64,000 bases of DNA. Origin: Vreelandella arcis (GTDB lineage Bacteria; Pseudomonadota; Gammaproteobacteria; Pseudomonadales; Halomonadaceae). Below the pieces are notes generated by a model. The model did no database searches. It worked only from the letters and a program-made list of their open reading frames with translations, and was not told the origin of the DNA. Shown here piece by piece: positions 63,975 through 64,000 of the stretch (positions are counted from its first letter, which is position 1; each line of letters opens with the position of its first letter). Both the position numbers and the translations under genes were made by a program. The stretch is from positions 62,001-126,000 of the forward strand of contig NZ_FNII01000001.1 of assembly GCF_900103865.1 (NCBI RefSeq), read 5' to 3'.

Positions 63975-64000
63975 GAGGCTCCCCCTATGCGGTGGTAGCG
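63971..64000 (-). CDS. pstC: Likely 3' end of pstC (partial)
   Basis: Ten codons on the minus strand up to the window edge read [13 protein letters not shown], with the stop overlapping the pstA GTG. Only position supports the identity: pstC normally precedes pstA. Confidence 0.5.
   Translation of the reverse strand, partial: RYHRIGGAS

Overview
The window looks like a chromosomal segment of a gammaproteobacterium, most likely a halophile of the Halomonadaceae (Halomonas/Vreelandella group). This rests on gene order and protein character only; no rRNA or tRNA gene is present to confirm it. The housekeeping order rph, yicC ... gmk, rpoZ, spoT, ridA, then oxyR, recG, HU, a rubredoxin-reductase-like gene, ubiC, ubiA, phoB, phoR, phoU, pstB, pstA matches the order known from Pseudomonas aeruginosa, with a large accessory block between yicC and gmk.

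Layout. 1-2609: the end of a small amino-acid/opine-type oxidation operon (a HcnB-like FAD/2Fe-2S subunit cut by the window edge, a HcnC-like FAD subunit and a RidA-family protein). 2668-4429: rph and yicC, divergent. 4409-33189: a 28.8 kb genomic island inserted at the 3' end of yicC. It carries a tyrosine integrase beside yicC and is bounded by a 21-bp direct repeat (20/21 identical) that covers the last six codons and stop of yicC. Its left half holds mobility and maintenance genes: AlpA-type regulator, a two-HTH repressor-like protein, an AbiE-type toxin pair, an ATPase, an inovirus-Gp2/YagK-like protein, a DUF932 protein, an ERF annealase, a YqaJ exonuclease and a RadC-family protein. A dead IS30-family element follows. 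Its right half (18.4-32.7 kb) is a signalling cargo: three histidine kinases (one with a PhnD-like periplasmic sensor), two single-domain response regulators, a response regulator-GGDEF protein, a membrane diguanylate cyclase, a LOV-GGDEF-EAL blue-light-type protein and a chemoreceptor. No relaxase or conjugation machinery is seen.

33190-43857: a second accessory stretch. It holds an IetA/IetS pair (AAA ATPase plus subtilisin-like protease, a known plasmid-exclusion/antiphage type), remains of a YhcG-type nuclease and of a histidine phosphatase, an alcohol dehydrogenase, a pirin, a DUF3800 gene flanked by a 129-bp duplication, a 3-methyladenine glycosylase, an MFS exporter and an extensin-family protein.

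43974-64000: core genes for GMP metabolism and the stringent response (gmk, rpoZ, spoT, ridA), oxidative stress (oxyR), recombination (recG), a FUSC-type membrane protein, HU, ubiquinone synthesis (ubiC, ubiA) and phosphate control (phoBR with a Pho box overlapping the ubiA stop; phoU, pstB, pstA and the tip of pstC). Between phoR and cysZ lies a noncoding segment with a strong rightward terminator, six GGA motifs (one in a perfect hairpin loop) and an upstream partial palindrome resembling a GacA site. It is the best candidate here for an unannotated RNA, a CsrB/RsmY/RsmZ-type sponge of CsrA/RsmA.
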